Origin: Candidatus Segatella albertsiae
Lineage (GTDB): Bacteria; Bacteroidota; Bacteroidia; Bacteroidales; Bacteroidaceae
NCBI GenBank assembly: GCA_002451555.1
Contig: DKCU01000119.1
Coordinates: 1-16,659, forward strand
DNA length: 16,659 nucleotides
Direction of reading: 5' to 3'
Positions 7,870-14,586 of this stretch are shown here, in pieces. The notes beneath the pieces were generated by a model. The model worked only from the letters and a program-made list of their open reading frames with translations. It made no database searches and was not told where the DNA came from. The position numbers and the translations under genes were made by a program. Positions within the stretch are counted from its first letter, which is position 1, and each line of letters opens with the position of its first letter.

Positions 7870-8283
7870 TTAAATATTTGCAGGAGCCTCTACAAGCTCT
7901 ATGAGTCCGACATTCTTGTTGAAAAGGAAGCTCACCTTGCAGCCATGGATAGCCACAGCCTCTATCGGCTTGCTCACAACAACATATTTCATCTTACGAA
8001 GGTCTTTTACCGCCTGCTCTATATCATCCACAATGTAGCATGTATGATATGGAGTCACACCATTCTTCTCCAAAGTCTTGCTGACAGGTGAGGTCTCATC
8101 TACAGGCTCCAAAAGTTCTACTATAGGCATACCTTCCTTCGTAAGCCAACAGATATTAACGTTCTGCTTAGGATCGAATGTTGTCGCTGACTGTTTGTAA
8201 CCCCCAGCCACATAAATGACAGCAGTTGCCTCAATAGACTTGACAGCCACACCTATATGGTGAAATTTCATTGATTCTAACAT
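7870..8283 (-). CDS. VOC superfamily protein, methylmalonyl-CoA epimerase-like
   Basis: A 137-residue (or 133 if the second ATG at 8271 is used) vicinal-oxygen-chelate protein with two beta-alpha-beta-beta-beta modules. Candidate metal ligands in the family pattern are His9 (HHIGVAV), Glu56 (VELLEP), His80 (YHTCYIVDD) and Glu129 (LIELVE). The overall order resembles methylmalonyl-CoA epimerase and glyoxalase-like enzymes. In this context it more probably epimerises or isomerises an acyl thioester made by the cassette than propionate-pathway methylmalonyl-CoA; that is an inference. The upstream ATG is 3 nt after the ketoacyl synthase stop, and the start choice is ambiguous. Confidence 0.85.
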   Translation of the reverse strand: MLESMKFHHIGVAVKSIEATAVIYVAGGYKQSATTFDPKQNVNICWLTKEGMPIVELLEPVDETSPVSKTLEKNGVTPYHTCYIVDDIEQAVKDLRKMKYVVVSKPIEAVAIHGCKVSFLFNKNVGLIELVEAPANI

Positions 8284-8286
8284 TGC

Positions 8287-9339
8287 TCAGTATTCTATTA
8301 CAGGTGAAATTTTGCAATCGCCAAAGACCACACGAGCCGTACCCCATGATAGACCAGCACCAAATCCACACATGACGACACGATCGCCCTTCTTCAGTTT
8401 GCGGTAAAGTTCGCTGACGATGGTCAACGGAACCGATGTTGAACTTGTATTACCGTACTTCTGTATGCAATAAGGAACCTTGTCCATATTGAACTTCAGA
8501 CGCTTTGCAAAAAAGTCAGTCATGAACTTATTAGCCTGATGGAACACAAGCCAGTCGATGTCTTCGAGAGTAGTTTCGGTTTTCTTAGCTATCTCCTTGA
8601 CGCTCTTAGGCACTACACTCATAGCGAAATTGAATACAGCCATACCATCCATATAGATTTGAAGGTCGTTACGGATATTGCCTTCCTCGCGAATGGTCTC
8701 AACAAGACCTTCTGCCGTAATGGGATTGCGCATACCACCACCAGGAACGATAACAGCATCCGCACCACTACCATCACTCTTCAGGATAAATGTGCTCTCT
8801 TCAAAGTCACCTTTCTCAACAAGAGTTGCAGTTGCTCCATCACCATATAACGGCCAGTCAACCTTATCTTTCTTATTACAGATTTTAGAGAAAGTCTCAC
8901 CATCCAACAGAAGTACCCTATTCACACCTTCCATACTTGCATAGGCAAAGGCAGTAGATAGCGCAAAAACGAATCCTGAGCACCCTAACGAGAGATCAAG
9001 GCAACAAGTATCCTTGCCTAAACCCAATCGATGCTGAAGAATAGGTGCAGTTGCAGGAATGCGATAGTCACTTGTCTGACTCATGAAGAGTAATACATCA
9101 ATACTGTTAGGATCAATGTTGTTGTCCTCCATCAGTCGTTTAGCTGCCTTATAGCAGAGATCAGAAGCACATACCCCATCATCTACTACACGTCTTTCCT
9201 CAATTCCAATATTATTGATGGTCTTCTCTATCTCCTCCTCAGGAATTAAATAACCGAGGTCACGATTACTAACCACTTTACTGGGTACACAAGCACTCAT
9301 GGCCGTAATACCCACTTTATGATATTTTATTGTAGCCAT
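8287..9339 (-). CDS. 3-oxoacyl-ACP synthase III (KASIII/FabH-like)
   Basis: A 350-residue thiolase-fold condensing enzyme of normal FabH length. The catalytic triad is visible: Cys120 in LGCSGF, His267 in VFHQAN and Asn297 in YGNTSS. The C-terminal CGFGAGLSWGTA block also fits. Housekeeping FabH joins acetyl-CoA with malonyl-ACP, but KASIII homologues inside biosynthetic cassettes often condense or transfer unusual acyl groups; in tetronate pathways a FabH-like enzyme joins glyceryl-ACP with a ketoacyl chain. The presence of FkbH and two ACPs supports a dedicated role here (inference). It starts 6 nt after the SDR gene. Confidence 0.94.
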   Translation of the reverse strand: MATIKYHKVGITAMSACVPSKVVSNRDLGYLIPEEEIEKTINNIGIEERRVVDDGVCASDLCYKAAKRLMEDNNIDPNSIDVLLFMSQTSDYRIPATAPILQHRLGLGKDTCCLDLSLGCSGFVFALSTAFAYASMEGVNRVLLLDGETFSKICNKKDKVDWPLYGDGATATLVEKGDFEESTFILKSDGSGADAVIVPGGGMRNPITAEGLVETIREEGNIRNDLQIYMDGMAVFNFAMSVVPKSVKEIAKKTETTLEDIDWLVFHQANKFMTDFFAKRLKFNMDKVPYCIQKYGNTSSTSVPLTIVSELYRKLKKGDRVVMCGFGAGLSWGTARVVFGDCKISPVIEY

Positions 9340-9345
9340 TCTTAA

Positions 9346-10077
9346 TTAATTTAATGAGTAACCACCATCGATAATCATACAGTTACCCGTAAGCCAACGA
9401 CTGCCATCACTCAGATGATACAATACAGCATTGCCAACGTCCTCTGGAGTACCCAAACCTAGAGGATAATCAACAGCCTGTTTGGTGAAGGTGTCTTCGT
9501 CGATATTGGTTGCACTCAACATTTCTGTTCTCACTATGCCTGGACAGATAGCATTTGCACGTACACCTTGTGGTGCCATTTCTGCAGCAATCACACGTAC
9601 TGCACTATTCAATGCAGCTTTCGACGAAGCGTACAGAAGGGTTCCTGCAACACCAAGCACAGAACTCAGCGAAGATATATAAACCAAAGAAGCATTCTTG
9701 TTGATAAGTTTTTTCTTGGCCAACATCTGCGTCAGAATCACCTGCGAGAAATAGTTGGTCTGGAAAATTTTCTCCAGTTTCTCTTGCTTTACAAACTTTA
9801 AGGGCACAAAGTCATTGATGCCTGCACAGAATACGACACCATCCACAGGTTTCAGTTCACCAATGGTAGTCTTCAGTTGCTCCATGTCTGTGAGATCACA
9901 CACATAATACTGATGCCCTCCACCCTCCATTTTGCATAGCGTCTCCTTCAAACGTTCCTCATTACGAGCAATGAGACTGACGGATGCGCCTTCTTTGGCT
10001 ATCATCTGACAAAACACTCTGCCCATACCCGAGGAAGCACCTGTTACCAGTATATGCTTTCCAATCAAGTCGCCCAT
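9346..10077 (-). CDS. Short-chain dehydrogenase/reductase (FabG-like)
   Basis: A 243-residue classical SDR. The nucleotide-binding motif is TGASSGMG (12-19), with CDLTD (60-64) and CAGI (84-87). The catalytic residues are Ser136, Tyr149 and Lys153 (YASSK), followed by ICPGIVRTEM (177-186) and a C-terminal IDGGYSLN typical of FabG-like enzymes. NADPH preference is suggested by Arg38 in LIARNEER. It probably reduces a beta-ketoacyl group on one of the cassette ACPs. The ATG at 10077 overlaps the upstream ACP stop as TGATG, a strong sign of translational coupling; an alternative GTG lies one codon upstream. Confidence 0.92.
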   Translation of the reverse strand: MGDLIGKHILVTGASSGMGRVFCQMIAKEGASVSLIARNEERLKETLCKMEGGGHQYYVCDLTDMEQLKTTIGELKPVDGVVFCAGINDFVPLKFVKQEKLEKIFQTNYFSQVILTQMLAKKKLINKNASLVYISSLSSVLGVAGTLLYASSKAALNSAVRVIAAEMAPQGVRANAICPGIVRTEMLSATNIDEDTFTKQAVDYPLGLGTPEDVGNAVLYHLSDGSRWLTGNCMIIDGGYSLN

Positions 10078-10313
10078 CACTTGTCTAAATAAGATTGAAC
10101 TATGTCGTAAAGTTCCTGTACAGTCTGCGAATTACGCATTTCGTCAGCTTTAATTTGCACACCATATTCCTCATCGATCATAGCCATCACTGAAAGTGCA
10201 ATCAACGACGACCATTCATTCATTTCATGATGACGAGTTGCAGGAGTAATCTCTGTTGCAGGAGTCTCGTCAAACTGTTCAGCAAAATTTGCAATAAATT
10301 CTTTTATTTCCAT
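10077..10313 (-). CDS. Acyl carrier protein with SSL attachment motif
   Basis: A 78-residue carrier protein. The predicted pantetheine site is Ser36 in EWSSLIAL, where the usual Asp before the serine is itself Ser. The helices IALSVMAMIDEEYGVQI and the C-terminal QELYDIVQSYLDK fit the ACP fold. This gene is followed with a 1-nt overlap by the SDR, so the two products are probably made in equal amounts and the SDR may act on this carrier. It starts 88 nt after the acyltransferase gene, the largest gap in the cassette; that AT-rich gap shows no clear promoter on the minus strand. Confidence 0.85.
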   Translation of the reverse strand: MEIKEFIANFAEQFDETPATEITPATRHHEMNEWSSLIALSVMAMIDEEYGVQIKADEMRNSQTVQELYDIVQSYLDK

Positions 10314-10401
10314 AGTTGTAAAATATTATCATTCTTTTGTCCATTGGCAAGATTACTTTTGTGCGAACTTAATTCTACCAATGGGCTTTACTTTAATATA
10401 A

Positions 10402-11043
10402 CTATAAATCTATTTTTTTTGCAGGATTACCAAATACATGGCAATCATCCTTTACATTGCGAATAACAACACTACTGGAGCCAACTTCCACATTGTTTCC
10501 TATAGATTTATGCCGAATTAATGTCGAGTGAACATGCATCACAGATTGCTCACCAACACTAGAATAGCCACCAACAAACGAATATGCCTCCATTGTCGAA
10601 CAATCCCCAATCTGCGCATCATGCCCTAATGTACATAAATCAAGGACCAAAACGTGTTTACCTAATTTTACATTATCAGAAACTATAGAAGAATTTCCAA
10701 TAAAACAGCCATCACCTATAGTGGCAGTTTCAAAGACGGTAGCATTTTCGCTTATAATCGTAAAGAACTTAGCACCTTTCGCTTCCAACATATCCGCATA
10801 ATGCTTTCTCCATTTAGGAAATCCCATTGCAACAAAGAACACATCATCTTCCTCAATAACATAATCCTCTGGAGCACAAATAATCTTAGGAAAGTTGCCT
10901 TTCAGGCCATCTAGAATATGTGAATCGCTATCCAGAAAACCTTTAATCTCAACCTCTCCATTCTTGTAAGCATCAGATTTAAAAAATGTACGCAATGCTT
11001 CACGCCCAAATCCTCTTGCTCCAACTATCAATAAATGTTTCAT
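10402..11043 (-). CDS. NeuD/PglD-like left-handed beta-helix acyltransferase
   Basis: A 213-residue sugar O-/N-acyltransferase-type protein and first gene of the cassette. The N-terminal Rossmann-like part starts MKHLLIVGARGFGRE (glycine-rich 8-14), and residues 36-41 (FLDSDS) follow the family pattern. From about residue 103 hexapeptide repeats form a left-handed beta-helix (ATIGDG, CFIGNS, VKLGKH, AQIGDC, SSVGEQ, KSIGNN, VEVGSS). His141 (LGHDAQIG) aligns with the catalytic base of PglD/NeuD enzymes. It ends with the family-typical VFGNPAKKI. Relatives acetylate amino sugars or sialic acids; here it may transfer the acyl unit made by the cassette. The gene looks AT-richer than its neighbours outside the cassette, suggesting transfer (visual impression). 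Confidence 0.88.
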   Translation of the reverse strand: MKHLLIVGARGFGREALRTFFKSDAYKNGEVEIKGFLDSDSHILDGLKGNFPKIICAPEDYVIEEDDVFFVAMGFPKWRKHYADMLEAKGAKFFTIISENATVFETATIGDGCFIGNSSIVSDNVKLGKHVLVLDLCTLGHDAQIGDCSTMEAYSFVGGYSSVGEQSVMHVHSTLIRHKSIGNNVEVGSSSVVIRNVKDDCHVFGNPAKKIDL

Positions 11044-11604
11044 AATTCAACAAATTATGTAATAATAAAAATAACTTGACACAATATTGCCTTACTCCCA
11101 TGAAGTGACACATGATTAATGTACTATTCCTCCATTACCTCACTCACATCATAAAAGATAATTGTTGTTGTACCATACTCCTAACTTTTAATGTGAAACT
11201 ATCAGTTAATAACACAACAAAAAGAAAGCGTGAACTTGCCCGTTGCTCGTTTCACGAACAGAGGCCCTGGCAAGCCCATCTTATCGAAACGAACAACTTT
11301 GAAGCTCACGCCGATATGGATACACTTTCCCTATACCGATTTGGACACCCTACTTTGCGTAGGGTGCCATACCGATAAGGGATGTGGATATACACATCCC
11401 GAGAGCATCTACCGTTGCATAGTCTTTGATAAGATTTTGAAACTGCCAGGTTTCTGTTCATCAAGAACTAAGCGCAGTAAACGCACTTTTATATTATGTA
11501 AGGACACCAGCTCCCTCCCAAGTCCTCGTCTCAGCATATCCCCCAAAAAGACAAGGGAAAGCCAAAACTCGGCGTGAGCAGAACGGTATCTGTGTGCAAA
11601 GGTA
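11044..11604 (-). promoter_or_regulatory. Long structured leader/promoter region of the FkbH cassette
   Basis: No convincing gene lies here. A perfect -7 box TACCTTTG is on the minus strand at 11604-11597, without a good -33 box; transcription from it would give a leader of about 550 nt before the ATG at 11043. Within it are two adjacent perfect 8-bp hairpins: gggatgtg/cacatccc (11379-11386 with 11393-11400) and caccctac/gtagggtg (11346-11353 with 11359-11366). A 25-codon minus-strand ORF, starting MGLPGP at 11279 and ending at 11202, could be a leader peptide. The plus strand is open from a GTG at 11230 to 11577 (115 codons), but its product is unrecognised. The remaining stretch, 11605-11710, is AT-rich and shows nothing definite. 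Confidence 0.5.
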
Positions 11605-11710
11605 AATAAAATATTTGATAAGTCGCATCGTTTTCAATTACTTTTTTATCAAAAAGGACAAAAAAGCTGAATGTGAGGGCACACAAGTTCATAAAACAAC
11701 ACACAAGAAA

Positions 11711-11778
11711 GAAAAAGAGCGGAAAAACAAACTGTTGACTGTTGACACTGTTGCACCACAGTTTGCTTTTCCGCTCTT
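11711..11778 (-). terminator. Hairpin terminator, repeat family copy C
   Basis: gagcggaaaa (11717-11726) pairs with ttttccgctc (11767-11776); the stem extends through caaactg and cagtttg with one mismatch. On the minus strand it is followed by a T-rich run (tctttttctttc). It lies 7 nt after the stop of the ATPase at 11783-13042 and should terminate it. The loop repeats (actgttgactgttgacactg) mirror copies A and B. Confidence 0.8.
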
Positions 11779-11782
11779 TCTA

Positions 11783-13042
11783 TTATTTCAGCATCCATTC
11801 CCATGCCGGAACAACATGGATTGCCTTACCTCCTACAGTCAGTTCTTCTCTCTCATTCATTGTAATGATGCAACCCTCAAACAAATTATAGGCATCCATA
11901 GCCTCCTGCAAGCCTTCTATTTCACGCTTGCGAGTCTTCTCATCATCCATCTTTACCGTAACTTGGTAAGCCTGAGTGATTCTGATTCCTTCCCTTACCA
12001 CGAAATCACATTCTTTCTTGTCGGCATGATAAAACACATCGCATCCTCTTCTCTTCAATTCGATGAAAACCACATTCTCCAATTTCACACCTACATTGTC
12101 GGTCGCATTGAAACCCATTCTGCTCACAATGGCATTGTCTATAAAATAGATTTTCTTCGGACTCAGCATCTGGGTCTTCACTGATGGAGCATACTTCAAC
12201 AACTGGAATATCATATAAGTTTGCTGGATATATTCCAAATAGTTCTTGATGGTCTCAGGATGGCGAATGCCCACAATCTTGCCCAGAGAGTTATAGGTAA
12301 CACGCTTGGTGGCATTGCTGGCAAGATAAAATGCAAGTTCTTGGATTTCCTTGTCGTTCGTCAAACCATTGCGAGCCATCACGTCACGGAAGATGATGCT
12401 CTCGTAAAGTGAGGAGAGATAACGCACAGAGCCTGTTTGAAGATATTTCGGGAAGCCACCTTTTTCCAAATAGGCTTGGAAATGTCCCAACAGTTTGGAA
12501 CGGCTTGCCATCAGATAGAAGTCTTTTTGGGAAACTTCAATATGAGCCAACTGCAAATACTCAGCAAACGAGAATGGATAAACTTCCACCGAGATATACC
12601 GCCCAGTAAGATGGGTGCCCATCTCCTTGCTCAACATTCGAGCATTCGAACCTGTTACTATCACCTTATTGCCTTCATTGTAAAGTCTCCTCACAAAGGT
12701 CTCCCATCCCTCTATGTTTTGAATCTCATCAAAATAATAAGTGTGCTGCTCGCCGAAAAGCTCGAAGAAGCATTCCTGCAAGGTGGCAAAATCCTCTAAC
12801 TTAAAGTTTACGAGACGCTCGTCATCAAAGTTGAAGAAGAAATCCTTCTCCTCCAACTTACCACGCAGTTGCTGTAACAAGACCGACTTACCGCATCTCC
12901 TTACACCTGTTACAATCAAGATTTCCGTGGTGGTAAGCCATTCCTCATCTATGTACCGAGGTATAGCATTTTGCATGAGATGCTTGCAGTTCTCTTGTTG
13001 CTCGAATATAATTTGCTTCAATAATTCTTTCATTGCTATCAT
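11783..13042 (-). CDS. AAA_14/DUF4143 family ATPase (third of three)
   Basis: A 419-residue ATPase (416 if the ATG at 13033 is used). The P-loop is GVRRCGKS (46-53), Walker B is YYFDEIQ (102-108) and the sensor-like segment is VIVTGSNARML (127-137). VYPFSFAEYL (154-163) is the usual family block, followed by a winged-helix-like region at about 250-285 (LGKIVGIRHPETIKNYLEYI). In the C-terminal DUF4143 domain Glu322 (LENVVF) and KECDFV (343-348) are kept. The next strand reads AYQVTVKM instead of the xExK of the other two copies, so a nuclease-like metal site would be incomplete. Function is not established for the family. Three palindromes upstream and a terminator downstream frame it as a single-gene unit. 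Confidence 0.9.
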   Translation of the reverse strand: MIAMKELLKQIIFEQQENCKHLMQNAIPRYIDEEWLTTTEILIVTGVRRCGKSVLLQQLRGKLEEKDFFFNFDDERLVNFKLEDFATLQECFFELFGEQHTYYFDEIQNIEGWETFVRRLYNEGNKVIVTGSNARMLSKEMGTHLTGRYISVEVYPFSFAEYLQLAHIEVSQKDFYLMASRSKLLGHFQAYLEKGGFPKYLQTGSVRYLSSLYESIIFRDVMARNGLTNDKEIQELAFYLASNATKRVTYNSLGKIVGIRHPETIKNYLEYIQQTYMIFQLLKYAPSVKTQMLSPKKIYFIDNAIVSRMGFNATDNVGVKLENVVFIELKRRGCDVFYHADKKECDFVVREGIRITQAYQVTVKMDDEKTRKREIEGLQEAMDAYNLFEGCIITMNEREELTVGGKAIHVVPAWEWMLK

Positions 13043-13142
13043 ATTTTGCTATCGACAAGTATTGTTATTCAACAAATACATTTGTTATCGTGGGCAAAAA
13101 TAAGAAAAATATCTGAAAGAAGCAAGGAAAAACAAAGAATCT

Positions 13143-13230
13143 TTTCATTCAGAACGAACAATTCCTTAAAAATCTTTCATTCAGAACGAAAAGATTCGCA
13201 CAAAACCTTTCATTCGGAATGAAAGGTTTT
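13143..13230. repeat. Array of three ttcattc-type palindromes
   Basis: Three related units centred on cattc at 13146-13150, 13178-13182 and 13211-13215 are spaced 32 and 33 bp. Each has the form TTCATTCrGAAyGAA. The third is a perfect palindrome with 14-base arms (aaaacctttcattc, 13202-13215, and its complement, 13217-13230) around a single G. The array lies between the end of the flavodiiron gene (13297) and the start of the ATPase at 13042. It could be an operator array, a terminator (last unit) or a small repeat cluster. Confidence 0.6.
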
Positions 13231-13296
13231 GATATTTTATCGTTTTTATTACTAAATTCTGTGTCAGACACAAAAATTTGCGGTAAATAGACCTTT

Positions 13297-14484
13297 CTAT
13301 TTCTCCAGCAACTTCTCTGCCATCGCCTTGCCCAGTGCCTCGCACTGTGCCTTGACCTCTGGCGTTATCGCCTGCTTCATATCCACTGGCTCGCCCACTG
13401 GCTCGAAGTGCAATCTCGTGTCGTTCCACTCCTGAATCTTTGCCACCGCCTTGCTTGCCCAGCAGTGAGAGCCAAACCAACCGAGGAGGTGGTTCTTGAT
13501 GTCCTTGTTGGCGAGCTCGGAGAGGAAGGTTTCCATCTCGTGGTAAAGACCTGCGTTGTAGGTAGGAGCACCCACTATCAAGCCCTTGTAGCGGAAGATG
13601 TCGCGGAGGATGTAACTGTGGTGAGTCTTCGAGATATTATACATCACGATATTCTTCACACCAGCCTTGCTTGCCGCACGGGCGATCATCTCAGCCATGC
13701 GCTCGGTGTTGCCGTACATCGTGCCGTAACAAATGACGAGACCTGGCTCGGTCTCATACTTCGACATCTTATCGTACATGCCGATTACCTTCTCGATGTA
13801 CTCGTGCCATACAGGTCCGTGGGTAGAACAGATGTAATCCAGCTCCACGCCAGCCAACTTCTTCAAGGCATTCTGAACAGGCACGCCATACTTGCCTACG
13901 ATGTTGGAATAGTAGCGCACCATCTCCAACCAGAAGCCCTCGCAGTTGATTTCAGAGTCGATGACACCACCATTCAAGGCACCGAAGCACCCGAAGGCAT
14001 CGCCCGAGAAAAGCACCTTGTTCTTGGCATCGAGCGTCACCATCGTCTCTGGCCAGTGAACCATCGGGATGAGCACGAAACTCAGCTCATGGTCGCCGAG
14101 GCTCAAAGTCTCGCCATTCTTCACCTCCACCACGTCGTCGGTAACGCCATAGAAACCCTGGAGCATGCCGAGCGTCTTCTTGTTGCCCACAATCTTGATG
14201 TTAGGATAATACTTCTTGATGAGGGCGATAGAGCCGCTGTGGTCTGGCTCCATGTGGTTGATGATGAGGTAGTCGATAGGACGGTCGCCGATGACTTCCT
14301 GGATGTTCTCCAGGAACTGGGTGAAGAAATCCACCTCTACAGTATCCACCAAGGCCACCTTCTCATCGTCGATGATATAGGAGTTGTAGCTCACTCCGTT
14401 AGGCAAAGGCCAGAGGCCCTCGAAACGATGCTTGTTGCGGTCGTTCACGCCTACGTAATAAATCTTGTTTGTAATTTCTGTCAT
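13297..14484 (-). CDS. Class A flavodiiron protein (oxygen/NO reductase, FprA/ROO type)
   Basis: A 395-residue cytoplasmic enzyme with an N-terminal metallo-beta-lactamase-like diiron domain and a C-terminal flavodoxin domain. All diiron ligands are present: His77, Glu79, Asp81 and His82 in HMEPDHSG; His143 in MVHWPE; Asp162 in SGDAFG; His222 in STHGPVW. The FMN phosphate loop TMYGNTE (255-261) begins the flavodoxin domain, which continues through GAPTYNAGLYHEM and ends near GLGKAMAEKLLEK-like residues at the C-terminus. Family members reduce O2 to water (or NO to N2O) using electrons from rubredoxin or related donors, protecting anaerobes. No rubredoxin or reductase gene lies in the window. 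It is preceded by a long inverted repeat shared with the end of the sugar kinase gene. Confidence 0.95.
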   Translation of the reverse strand: MTEITNKIYYVGVNDRNKHRFEGLWPLPNGVSYNSYIIDDEKVALVDTVEVDFFTQFLENIQEVIGDRPIDYLIINHMEPDHSGSIALIKKYYPNIKIVGNKKTLGMLQGFYGVTDDVVEVKNGETLSLGDHELSFVLIPMVHWPETMVTLDAKNKVLFSGDAFGCFGALNGGVIDSEINCEGFWLEMVRYYSNIVGKYGVPVQNALKKLAGVELDYICSTHGPVWHEYIEKVIGMYDKMSKYETEPGLVICYGTMYGNTERMAEMIARAASKAGVKNIVMYNISKTHHSYILRDIFRYKGLIVGAPTYNAGLYHEMETFLSELANKDIKNHLLGWFGSHCWASKAVAKIQEWNDTRLHFEPVGEPVDMKQAITPEVKAQCEALGKAMAEKLLEK

Positions 14485-14505
14485 AGTTTTATTATTTTAT
14501 GGGGG

Positions 14506-14570
14506 AGTTAAGAGGAGTTAAGGGAAGTTATCGCTCTCTACGAGAGCTTCCCTCTAACTTCTCTTAACTT
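14506..14570. terminator. Long inverted repeat between the sugar kinase and flavodiiron genes
   Basis: Arms 14506-14527 and 14548-14570 are near-perfect reverse complements built from agttaag-like units, with an inner perfect gctctc/gagagc stem (14533-14538 with 14542-14547). It sits 16 nt after the kinase stop and 21 nt before the flavodiiron ATG on the minus strand. It lacks a terminal T-run in that direction, so it may be a terminator of unusual type, an attenuator, or a processing/stability hairpin in the flavodiiron 5' leader. Confidence 0.55.
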
Positions 14571-14586
14571 CTATAAATTCCCAAAT

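Noticed and set aside
11615..12184. Plus-strand open frame at the 3' end of the third ATPase
   Set aside because: It runs across the copy C terminator and into antisense of the ATPase; the composition is low-complexity at the start and no motif is seen.
13143..13230. CRISPR array
   Set aside because: Only three short degenerate palindromes; the intervals are too short for repeat plus spacer and no cas genes are present.
13408..14511. 367-codon plus-strand open frame
   Set aside because: It is exactly antisense to the flavodiiron gene, whose seven metal ligands and flavodoxin loop are all intact; the plus product is His/Val/Leu-rich and has no recognisable motif.
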